A stretch of 64,000 bases of DNA from Bog-159 sp963785255. GTDB lineage: Bacteria > Acidobacteriota > Terriglobia > Bryobacterales > Bryobacteraceae. The notes beneath the pieces were generated by a model. The model saw only the letters and a list, made by a program, of their open reading frames with translations. It searched no databases and was not told the DNA's origin. The stretch is taken from assembly GCA_963785255.1 (NCBI GenBank), contig CAWAUR010000001.1:172622-236621 (forward strand). Direction: 5' to 3'. The position numbers and the translations under genes are program-made. Shown here piece after piece: positions 9,337-16,756 of the stretch. Numbering within the stretch: position 1 is the first letter of the stretch; every line of letters begins with the position of its first letter.

Positions 9337-10743
9337 ATGGACGCCGGCCCCGCTACCACCGAAGCCCAGCCGCAGCTTAAGCGCGCGCTCGGTCCTTGGG
9401 ACCTCAGCTTCCTGGCCGTCGTAGCTATCGCCAACCTGAATCTGGTGCCGGTGATTGCCGCCAACGGTCCCATTACGGTCTGGCTTTGGCTGGCGGCGCT
9501 TGTGTTTTTCCTGTTGCCGCAGGGCATCACGGTCATTGAGCTAGCGCACAGGCATCCCGCCGAGGGCGGACTCTACGTCTGGACTAAGGACGCGTTCGGC
9601 GATTTCCACGGCTTCATGTGCGGCTGGGCCTACTGGACCACCAACATGTTCTATCTGCCTACGCTGCTTTTCTATCTGGGCGGCATCCTGGCCTATGCCG
9701 GACCGAAAAGCATCGCCGATCTGGCCGAGAACCGCCTCTTTTTTTTCCTGCTTACCGTGGGGCTGCTTTGGTTGACGGCCATGCTGAACATTCGCGGCAT
9801 CGGCGTGGGCAAATGGGTGAACAACTCGGGCGGTTGGGGCACGTTGATCGGCGCGGCGGTATTGGTTTCGCTGGCCATTGCGGTAGTGTGGCGGCACGGC
9901 GTGGCGCTGCCCGCTTCGAGCTTCGCCATGCGCGGCCTCGATTGGAGCATCATGTCATCGTTCGGCGTAATCTGCTTCGGTCTGGTTGGCTTGGAACTCG
10001 GCCCCGTGATGGGCGACGAAATTCGCGATCCGGAACGCAGCGTTCCGCAGGGCACATTTCGCGGCGGCATTCTGGCGGGATTGGTTTATGTAACCGCCAC
10101 GCTGGCGTTGCTGCTGGCGGTGCCGCAGCACGACGTAAAAGTGCTGCAAGGAGTCCTGCAAGCGGTGGACAAGATGACCGCCATGGGCGTGGGCGCGCGC
10201 TGGATGCTGACCGCTCTGGCGGCGGTGCTGGCCGTGGCCATCGCCGGTTCCACATCGGCCTGGTTAGGCGGATCGGCGCGCATCCTTTTCGTTTCCGGCA
10301 TCGACCGGTACTTGCCGAAGGCCATGGGCAAAGTGCATCCCAAGTTCGCCACGCCGCACATCGCGCTGTTGACCATCGCCGGGCTGTCGTCGCTGCTGGT
10401 GAGCATGGGCTTCATCGGCGCGACGGTGAAAGAAGCGTACGTCACGCTGCTGGATCTGGCGGTGGTGTTGCAGATGATCTCGTATCTTTATTTATACGCG
10501 GCGCTGGCGAAGGTGGCCTTTTCGAAGACCGCGGGCGACGGCTTTTATGGCAAGGCGCGCCTGCGGTTCGCGGCCATCGGCGGGCTGGCGGCTACACTGC
10601 TGGGCGGCGCGGTGGCCTTCGTGCCTCCGCGGCAGGTGGATTCCGTCTGGCGGTTCGAATTAAAGATGGTTGGCAATTGCGCCGTGTTCCTGGGATTGGC
10701 GGCGGGACTGTTCTGGTTTTACTCGCGGCGCCGCGCGGGATAA
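9337..10743 (+). CDS. APC-family amino acid permease
   Basis: A 468-residue protein with about 12 transmembrane helices. It begins with a short polar tail and then LKRALGPWDLSFLAVVAIANLNLVP, the first helix pair of APC carriers, followed by HPAEGGLYVWTKDAFGDFHGFMCGW, a typical helix 2-3 loop. EIRDPERSVPQGTFRGGILAG matches the conserved loop before helix 7. It probably imports an amino acid or amine by proton symport. The succinate-semialdehyde dehydrogenase gene starts 7 bases after its stop, which suggests GABA or a related gamma-amino compound as substrate, but that is inference from neighbourhood only. Confidence 0.9.
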   Translation: MDAGPATTEAQPQLKRALGPWDLSFLAVVAIANLNLVPVIAANGPITVWLWLAALVFFLLPQGITVIELAHRHPAEGGLYVWTKDAFGDFHGFMCGWAYWTTNMFYLPTLLFYLGGILAYAGPKSIADLAENRLFFFLLTVGLLWLTAMLNIRGIGVGKWVNNSGGWGTLIGAAVLVSLAIAVVWRHGVALPASSFAMRGLDWSIMSSFGVICFGLVGLELGPVMGDEIRDPERSVPQGTFRGGILAGLVYVTATLALLLAVPQHDVKVLQGVLQAVDKMTAMGVGARWMLTALAAVLAVAIAGSTSAWLGGSARILFVSGIDRYLPKAMGKVHPKFATPHIALLTIAGLSSLLVSMGFIGATVKEAYVTLLDLAVVLQMISYLYLYAALAKVAFSKTAGDGFYGKARLRFAAIGGLAATLLGGAVAFVPPRQVDSVWRFELKMVGNCAVFLGLAAGLFWFYSRRRAG

Positions 10744-10750
10744 TCGGGGT

Positions 10751-12115
10751 ATGGCCATCGCCTCTGTAAATCCCGCAACGGGCGAGACGTTGCGAGTCTT
10801 CGAGCCGCTTTCTCCCGCCGCCCTGGAACAAAAACTGGCGCACGCCCTCGCCACGTTTCAGTTGTACCGCAAAACCTCGTTTGCCGCGCGTGCCCAATGG
10901 CTGCAAAACGCCGCGCGCATTCTGGAGGAAGACAAGCGGGAATACGGCCGGATCATGACCATGGAGATGGGCAAGACGCTGAAATCCGCGGTCGCCGAGG
11001 CGGAAAAGTGCGCCTGGGCTTGCCGCTACTACGCGGAAAATGGCGAGCGGTATCTGGCCGACGAGCCCATCGCGACGAACGCCTCGCGCAGCTTCGTGCG
11101 GTATCAGCCGATCGGGCCCGTGTTGGCCGTGATGCCCTGGAATTTTCCGTTTTGGCAGGTGTTCCGGTTCGCCGCGCCGGCGCTTATGGCGGGCAATGTC
11201 GGCCTGCTGAAGCATTCCTCGAATGTGCCGCGGTGCGCGCTGGCGATTGAAGAGATCCTGTGCCGCGCGGGCTTTCCGGATGGCGCATTTCAGACGCTGC
11301 TGATCGGCGCGGCGCAAACGGCCACCGTGTTGGCAGACGATCGGGTAGCCGCCGCGACGCTCACGGGCAGCGAGCCCGCCGGACGCGCGGTGGCCGCGCA
11401 GTGCGGCGACCGCATCAAGAAAACGGTGCTCGAATTGGGCGGCAGCGATCCTTTTATCGTGATGCCCAGCGCCGATTTGGACGAGGCCATTGCGACGGCG
11501 GTGAAGGCGCGCACCATCAATAATGGACAATCGTGCATTGCGGCCAAGCGCTTCATCGTGGCCGATGGCGTGTATGGCCAGTTTGAGCGGCGCTTTGTGG
11601 AAGGCATGCGGGCGCTGAAAGTGGGCGATCCGCTGGCGGCGGATACCGATGTGGGACCGCTGGCGACGGCGGCGATCCGCGATGAGTTGCATGCGCAGGT
11701 GCAGCGGGCGGTGGCGGCGGGTGCGCGCTTGTTGCTGGGTGGGCGAGCGATGGGCGTGCCGGGCTACTTTTATGAGCCGACTGTGCTGGCGGATGTGCCG
11801 CGCGAGTCGGATGTGTTCCGCGAAGAGTTATTCGGACCGGTTGCCATGCTGTTCCGCGTAAGCGATGCGGCCGAGGCAATCGAGCTGGCAAACGATTCGC
11901 CATTCGGCCTGGGAGCCAGCGTATGGACGCGCGATGCGGCCGAGCAGGCGCGCTTTATCGATGAGATCCAGGCGGGCGCGGTGTTCGTAAACGGGATGGT
12001 GGCTTCCGATCCAAGGCTGCCGTTTGGCGGCGTGAAGCGCTCGGGGTATGGGCGCGAGTTGGGCGTGTTCGGCATTCGCGAGTTCGTGAACGTGAAGACC
12101 GTCTGGTGCAAGTAA
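10751..12115 (+). CDS. sad: Succinate-semialdehyde dehydrogenase, Sad/YneI type
   Basis: A 454-residue aldehyde dehydrogenase. It shows the NAD(P)-binding region PWNFPFWQVFRFAAPALMAG, the general base in VLELGGSDPFIV, the catalytic Cys in NNGQSCIAAKRFI, and the C-terminal FGGVKRSGYGRELG. The GGSDPF variant and the overall spacing fit the E. coli YneI (Sad) subgroup, which oxidises succinate semialdehyde to succinate, better than GabD. The frame is open upstream to 10670, but homology starts at the ATG at 10751 (MAIASVNPATGE). It is co-directional with the permease 7 bases upstream, so the pair may import and oxidise a GABA-like compound. A family B hairpin follows the stop directly. Confidence 0.9.
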   Translation: MAIASVNPATGETLRVFEPLSPAALEQKLAHALATFQLYRKTSFAARAQWLQNAARILEEDKREYGRIMTMEMGKTLKSAVAEAEKCAWACRYYAENGERYLADEPIATNASRSFVRYQPIGPVLAVMPWNFPFWQVFRFAAPALMAGNVGLLKHSSNVPRCALAIEEILCRAGFPDGAFQTLLIGAAQTATVLADDRVAAATLTGSEPAGRAVAAQCGDRIKKTVLELGGSDPFIVMPSADLDEAIATAVKARTINNGQSCIAAKRFIVADGVYGQFERRFVEGMRALKVGDPLAADTDVGPLATAAIRDELHAQVQRAVAAGARLLLGGRAMGVPGYFYEPTVLADVPRESDVFREELFGPVAMLFRVSDAAEAIELANDSPFGLGASVWTRDAAEQARFIDEIQAGAVFVNGMVASDPRLPFGGVKRSGYGRELGVFGIREFVNVKTVWCK

Positions 12116-12138
12116 GACAGGCCTCCCGGCCTGTCCCG
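12114..12138. repeat. Family B repeat unit just after the sad stop codon
   Basis: GACAGGCCTCCCGGCCTGTCC forms a hairpin with nine-base arms and begins at the last base of the dehydrogenase gene. It could act as a transcript-end hairpin, although no U-run follows. Confidence 0.7.
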
Positions 12139-12165
12139 TATCCCATCGTGTCACGACGTGTTACC

Positions 12166-12414
12166 ATGTCTTACGTGCCCAAGCAAACCATGACGATTCG
12201 TATCGAACCGGAGGTTCGCACCTCCCTCGACGCAATCGCCGCCGCTGCCGATCGCGACCGGACCTGGGTAGTGAATGAGGCGTTGACTGCTTACATAGAG
12301 ACGCAGCGCTGGCAGATCGAACATATTCGGCAGGGCGTGCGCGAAGCCGATGCCGGAAAGTTCGCCTCGGCCCGCGCCGTGAAGCAGGTTGTTGACCGGC
12401 TGCGCCGCAAATGA
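12166..12414 (+). CDS. ParD/CopG-like antitoxin
   Basis: An 82-residue protein with a ribbon-helix-helix N-terminus: TMTIRIEPEVRTSLDAIAA forms the strand and first helix, and RDRTWVVNEALTAYIE the second. The C-terminal part is charged and would wrap the toxin. Two starts are possible, the ATG at 12166 or the one at 12190 (MTIRIEP); the second fits the usual antitoxin N-terminus equally well. The stop overlaps the toxin start as ATGA. The expected role is to bind both the toxin and its own promoter. The pair sits between the sad gene and a truncated permease. Confidence 0.85.
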   Translation: MSYVPKQTMTIRIEPEVRTSLDAIAAAADRDRTWVVNEALTAYIETQRWQIEHIRQGVREADAGKFASARAVKQVVDRLRRK

Positions 12415-12689
12415 CCATTCGCTGGACTCCTACAGGGCTGCGCGATCTGGAATCCCTGCACGCCTATATCAGTCAGGATAACGACGAGGCCGCGGCCGGA
12501 ACGGTGGAGAGGATCCTGGCGGCCCTGGAATCAGTACAGCGCTTTCCGAGTATGGGCCGCAAGGGCCGCGTGGCAGGGACGCGCGAGGTCGTCGTCGCAC
12601 CGTTCATCGTCGCCTATCGTGTGAAGAGGGACGCGATCGAAATCGTAGCGATCATCCATGGTGCCCGGCGGTGGCCGGATTCCTTCTGA
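12411..12689 (+). CDS. ParE/RelE-like toxin
   Basis: A 92-residue protein with the ParE fold pattern: IRWTPTGLRDLESLHAYISQDN at the start (helix pair), FPSMGRKGRVAGTREVVVAPFIVAYRV in the middle (strands 2-4), and EIVAIIHGARRWP at the end. Length and the terminal His-Gly-x-Arg-xx-Pro are normal for the family, so it looks intact. It overlaps the antitoxin by 4 bases (ATGA). ParE toxins usually poison DNA gyrase, RelE toxins cleave ribosome-bound mRNA; the sequence alone does not decide which applies. It is the only complete toxin-antitoxin pair in the window. Confidence 0.86.
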   Translation: MTIRWTPTGLRDLESLHAYISQDNDEAAAGTVERILAALESVQRFPSMGRKGRVAGTREVVVAPFIVAYRVKRDAIEIVAIIHGARRWPDSF

Positions 12690-12721
12690 GATCCTAGCGC
12701 CGCTGAAGGACCGCGAGATGG

Positions 12722-13213
12722 CTATGATGCCGGCAGATTAATGATGCCGGGCGTGGGGTCGAACGGGCAGTTCACAAGGCTGGCCGGCAGAGTGATGCCG
12801 AGCGTGTGCAGTAGCTTGACGACATAGCTCGACCAACTTACCGAAACCGTAGCGGCGCCGACGGCATATTCGAGCACCAGATCCCACCCGATGATCCAGG
12901 CCAGCAGTTCGCCCATAGTGGCGTAGGCGTAAGTGTAGGCGCTGCCGGCGATGGGGATCATGGTCGAGAATTCGCTGTAGCACATGCCCGCGAAGGCGCA
13001 TCCCACAGCCGCCACGACGAATGAAAGCACCACCGCCGGCCCGGCGTTCTCGGCCGCCGCGATACCCGTGAGCGAGAACAGCCCCGCGCCGATGATGGCG
13101 CCAATGCCCAGCGCCACCAAATTCACCGGCCCTAGCGTGCGTTTAAGGGAGTGCTCGCTCTCTTCGGCCTCGGATTTGATGCGTTCGAGCGACTTAGTCG
13201 CTGTAAGATTCAT
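12722..13213 (-). pseudogene. Amino acid permease, N-terminal fragment
   Basis: A 163-codon frame holding the first four or five helices of an APC carrier: LKRTLGPVNLVALGIGAIIGAGLFSLTG is the family N-terminus and YSEFSTMIPIAGSAYTYAYATMGELLAWIIGW the helix 2-3 loop. Family members are about 460-500 residues, so some 300 are missing. The frame stops with TAG shortly after PGIINLPAS and the toxin gene lies 33 bases further on the other strand. It starts 1 base after the stop of a second, intact APC gene. The 3' part was probably lost when the toxin-antitoxin pair arrived or by deletion; it is very unlikely to transport anything. Confidence 0.85.
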
Positions 13214-13214
13214 G

Positions 13215-14618
13215 TCAGATCTTTGCTAAGCCCGATTTCGGCTTCCAGACAAAATACACAGGCACACCCAGCAACACGATAATCAACCCCGGCCAGGTAT
13301 AATTCGGCTTATAAACCAGTAACAAAACCGATATGACACAAGCCGCCACAATATAAATAGCGGGCACCACCGGATAGCCGAAGGCTTTATAGGGCCGCTC
13401 CAAATCGGGACGCTTGCGGCGCAGCACGAAGAGTCCCGCGATGGTCAGGATATAGAATACCAACGCGGTGAAGATCACATAATCGAGTAAGTCGCTGTAA
13501 GTGCCGCTCAACGTCAGTAGCATCGCCCAGACACCTTGAATGGCCAACGCGAATACCGGCGCATGGTGGCGCTTATCGAGCTCACCGGCTCTGCGAAAGA
13601 ACAGGCCATCGAGAGACATGGCGTAATAGACGCGCGCGCCCGAAAGAATCAGGCCGTTGACGCATCCGAAGCAGGAAACCATGATGGCGGCGGCCATGAT
13701 GCCGACGCCCGCCTGCCCCAGGATTTGCTTCATGGCGGCGGTGGCCACGCGATCCTCGGGCGCGTGCTGGATGGCGTCGAATGGCAGCACGTTCAGATAC
13801 ACGCAATTGGCCGCGATGTAGAGCGCCATCACGATACATACGCCGAGCGCCAGCGAAAGCGGCAGGTTGCGCCGGGGATTACGCACCTCACCGGCGGTAA
13901 ACGTCACATTGTTCCATGCGTCGGCCGAGAATAGCGATCCCACCATGGCCACGCCCACCAGCCGCACGGCGTGTATGTTCCAGCCCGCGCCGCTCCAGAA
14001 GTGGCCGAAATTCTGTGCAATCGCTTGCGGGTTTCTGCCAATGAGAAAGCCGATGCCTACCAGACCCAAAAGCGCGGCGGTCTTGGCGAACGTGAACACA
14101 TTCTGGACTACGGCGCCGGTGCGGATACCACGCATGTTCACTACGCTGAGCAGCGCCAGAACCACGCACGCGACGAGTTGCTGCGAAGTCAGACCAACTT
14201 TCCCACTGCCGATTAGATGATTCTGCGCGGAGATCCACGGCGCGAAGACGCCCGCGAATTTTGCGAAGCCCACCGCGACGGCCGCGGCGGTGCCGGTCTG
14301 GATGACCAGGAACAGCGTCCAGCCGTACAGAAATCCGCTCAACGGCCCGAACGATTCGCGCAGGTAGACGTATTGCCCTCCTGCGTGCGGCATGGCCGCC
14401 GCCAATTCGCCGTAGCTGAGCGCCGCGATCAAGGTGAGCACCGCGGTAGCCACCCACACCATAATCAACAGCCCCGGCGAGCCCACCTGGCGCGCGATAT
14501 CGGCAGACACAATAAAGATGCCCGAGCCGATCATGGAGCCCACCACCAGGGTGGTCGAATCGAGCAGGCCGAGGCCCTTTATGAGGCCGGTCTTTGCTTC
14601 GTTAGCAGTCGTTGCCAT
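13215..14618 (-). CDS. APC-family amino acid permease
   Basis: A 467-residue, 12-helix carrier. It begins MATTANEAKTGLIKGLGLLD and continues into the first helix with VGSMIGSGIFIVSADIAR. ELAAAMPHAGGQYVYLRESFG is the helix 2-3 loop and VRNPRRNLPLSLALG the conserved loop near helix 7. The pattern is closest to LAT-like/YkbA exchangers. The ATG at 14618 lies inside the 3' end of thiE, a 40-base overlap; GGATGGAAG just upstream can serve as ribosome site. A longer frame to 14777 exists but would read through thiE out of phase. The downstream gene is a truncated paralogous APC permease. Confidence 0.9.
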   Translation of the reverse strand: MATTANEAKTGLIKGLGLLDSTTLVVGSMIGSGIFIVSADIARQVGSPGLLIMVWVATAVLTLIAALSYGELAAAMPHAGGQYVYLRESFGPLSGFLYGWTLFLVIQTGTAAAVAVGFAKFAGVFAPWISAQNHLIGSGKVGLTSQQLVACVVLALLSVVNMRGIRTGAVVQNVFTFAKTAALLGLVGIGFLIGRNPQAIAQNFGHFWSGAGWNIHAVRLVGVAMVGSLFSADAWNNVTFTAGEVRNPRRNLPLSLALGVCIVMALYIAANCVYLNVLPFDAIQHAPEDRVATAAMKQILGQAGVGIMAAAIMVSCFGCVNGLILSGARVYYAMSLDGLFFRRAGELDKRHHAPVFALAIQGVWAMLLTLSGTYSDLLDYVIFTALVFYILTIAGLFVLRRKRPDLERPYKAFGYPVVPAIYIVAACVISVLLLVYKPNYTWPGLIIVLLGVPVYFVWKPKSGLAKI

Positions 14619-15238
14619 TCTTCCATCCGCTGGCGCAAGGATAAGCTCGTCAACTCGGCGGGCAGCAGGTCGCCGATCACCGCCACCGCATCCGCGCCGG
14701 CCGCCAGCACCGCGGCCGCCGTCTCCCGGGTGATGCCGCCGATGGCCACCAGCGGTTTTTCCACCAATGCGCGGCACTCCTTTAAACCTTCGATCCCCGT
14801 CACCGGATCCGGGTTTCGTTTGGATGCCGTGGCGAATACCGGACCGAACGCCACGTAGTCCACCGGCTCACCCCCCGCCGCGCAAACCTGCCGTACGTTA
14901 TGGCTCGAGTAACCGATAATAGCATCCGCGCCCATCAGGCGTCGCACATCCCGCGGCGGCAGATCGTCCTGGCCTACGTGCAGGCCCGCATCCAGCAGCA
15001 TGGCGATATCCGCGCGGTCGTCGATGATGAACAGGGCGCCGGCTTCGCGGCATAGGCGCGCAACTTCGCGGGCCGCTTCGAACGCCGCGCGGGTCCAGGG
15101 CTGCTTGTGGCGCAATTGTAGGATCGCTGCGCCGCCTTCGAGAAAAGCGGCGGCCGCGCGTGTGACGGGGAGGCAGCGCGCCTCCAGGATACCAGTATCC
15201 AGGATGGGATAGAGCTTGGGCATCGCGCGCAGCGGCAT
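14579..15238 (-). CDS. thiE: Thiamine-phosphate synthase
   Basis: A 219-residue TIM-barrel protein. ILQLRHKQ, FIIDDRADIAMLLDAGLHVGQDDLPP, IGYSSHN, DYVAFGPVFATASKRNPDP and VAIGGITRETAAAVLAAGADAVAVI follow the ThiE order of phosphate- and pyrimidine-binding loops. It joins HMP-PP and thiazole phosphate to thiamine phosphate. The usual GPIF/T.TK stretch is present in the variant GPVFATASKRN. No other thiamine gene is next to it and there is no TPP riboswitch in the 48 bases upstream. It overlaps the start of the permease gene by 40 bases, which hints at, but does not prove, co-expression. Confidence 0.92.
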   Translation of the reverse strand: MPLRAMPKLYPILDTGILEARCLPVTRAAAAFLEGGAAILQLRHKQPWTRAAFEAAREVARLCREAGALFIIDDRADIAMLLDAGLHVGQDDLPPRDVRRLMGADAIIGYSSHNVRQVCAAGGEPVDYVAFGPVFATASKRNPDPVTGIEGLKECRALVEKPLVAIGGITRETAAAVLAAGADAVAVIGDLLPAELTSLSLRQRMEEWQRLLTKQRPAS

Positions 15239-15286
15239 CGGTCTACTATACCGAGCGGCGCGGGCGGCAGCTACCGGGAGGCAGTC

Positions 15287-16610
15287 CTACTCCACCGTGA
15301 ACGAACCGGCGGAAGTGGCGCTGCCATTGGCGGTCGTGACCGTGACCGGACCGCTGGTGGCGCCGGCCGGCACGGCGGCGGAGACGAAATCCCGGCTGAT
15401 GTTGGCGAAAGTCGTGGCGGCCACGCCGTTGAAGCTCACCGCCGTCGTACCGAGCAGGTTGCGGCCCCAGACGATCACCGACTTGCCCACTGGTCCGCCC
15501 TGCGGCCGCAATCCGGTAATGTTGGGCTTCGGGCCCGGCATTCCGAGGTCCCAGACAAAAGCGCCGGAGTTAACGGTTGTCCCATAGAATTTGCCGTCGC
15601 TTCCGAGGGTCATCAAGCATGGGCAACCCTGGTTGATGCCCGGGTTCAGATGCTGGAGGGTCTCGTATTTCCCTTGCAAGCTGATGCGGAATAGGGTGCT
15701 GTACGCGCATAACTGCGGCGCGCCCTGGGCGACCCCGTACAGGTTGCCATCCGGCCCCTCGATCAGGGTTGTCGGCACGCCGCTCGTACGCGGAACCGTC
15801 CGGCTGCAGCTCGAAGATGGTCCCCGCTTTCTGGCCCCCCCCGGCCGGAGTTATGCCGTATAATTTGCCGTTTCCGGCTTGAATCAGAGTGGCTCCGCGC
15901 TGGGGGTTGGTGAGCGGGGATCCCTGTGGGATCGAAGCCACCAGCGTGGTGAGGTCACCCTGAGGAGTCATCCGGTAGACCGACTGGGCGCCATTGGAAA
16001 GGGTTGACTGGCCGTAGAAGTTGCCGTCGGTGCCTAGAATGGGGGCGTGGAACGGAACCCCCTCCTGGGAGGAAAAGGCGTGCACCGTGCTGAGCGTGCC
16101 GTCGAGCGCCATGCGCACAAAGGCGTACCCGGCCGCTGGATCGAGAGCCTGGGTCCCATATAGGTAGCCATCGGCGGTTGGGATCGAGAATACGGGGTGC
16201 GTGACGTTGGGATATGACTGGGGCTCGCAATTAAGGCCGAAGCTGAAGTTCATTCCAACCGGCTTGCCGTTCTGAGAGATCTCGCCGGTGCCGTACAGCA
16301 GCCCGTTGACGGCCTGCAGCACCCAGACAGAGTCCGGCCCGAGTGTGGCGGGCGTCTGGCAGAAGGGGGTCAGCTTGCCCTGGCTGGTGAACAGGTACGC
16401 CTCCGCGCCCGGAAGACTGACGAAGGTGCCCGGAGAAACTTCCGAAAGTCCCAAGAGCACCGTGCCCGCGGGGAGGGACAGCGGAGTGACCCTACCGGCG
16501 GTACTGCTCGCCTCGTCCGCGCCCATGAGCTGCTGGCACGCGCCGAGAATCGCTATGGCGTAGAACGGCAGAAGCGACCTGCGATATTGACTGGGTGTTT
16601 TTGCGTCCAT
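15287..16610 (-). pseudogene. GloVer-repeat / IPT-TIG secreted protein, frameshifted
   Basis: Translation starts at an ATG (16610) with a perfect AAGGAGA ribosome site. It encodes a signal peptide and about 250 residues of repeats of the type DGNFYGQSTLSNGAQSVYRM and KLYGITPAGGGQKAGTIFEL, the GloVer anchor-repeat pattern. Near 15785, after LQPDGSAYER, the reading frame must change by one to continue with PTTLIEGPDGNLYGVAQG and a C-terminal IPT/TIG domain (PNITGLRPQGGPVGKSVIVWG) ending at 15287. Part of a repeat unit seems to be missing at that point. It would be an exported surface or polymer-binding protein if intact. A sequencing error is an alternative. Confidence 0.8.
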
Positions 16611-16756
16611 AGTAGTCTCCTTGCTTCTCACTGCCAGTCGTCGTAGACGCGCACGCCCGAGTTGCTGTCAAGAGGATTTTTCACTTCCAGTACCGCCGCG
16701 GAGCCACCACCTACACGATGGCGCGGGTAGTTTCCGGGACGAATAGCTTCTCTCGC

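Noticed and set aside
15239..15286. A TPP riboswitch before thiE
   Set aside because: Only 48 bases separate thiE from the preceding gene and no CUGAGA or ACCUGAUCUGG-type element is present.
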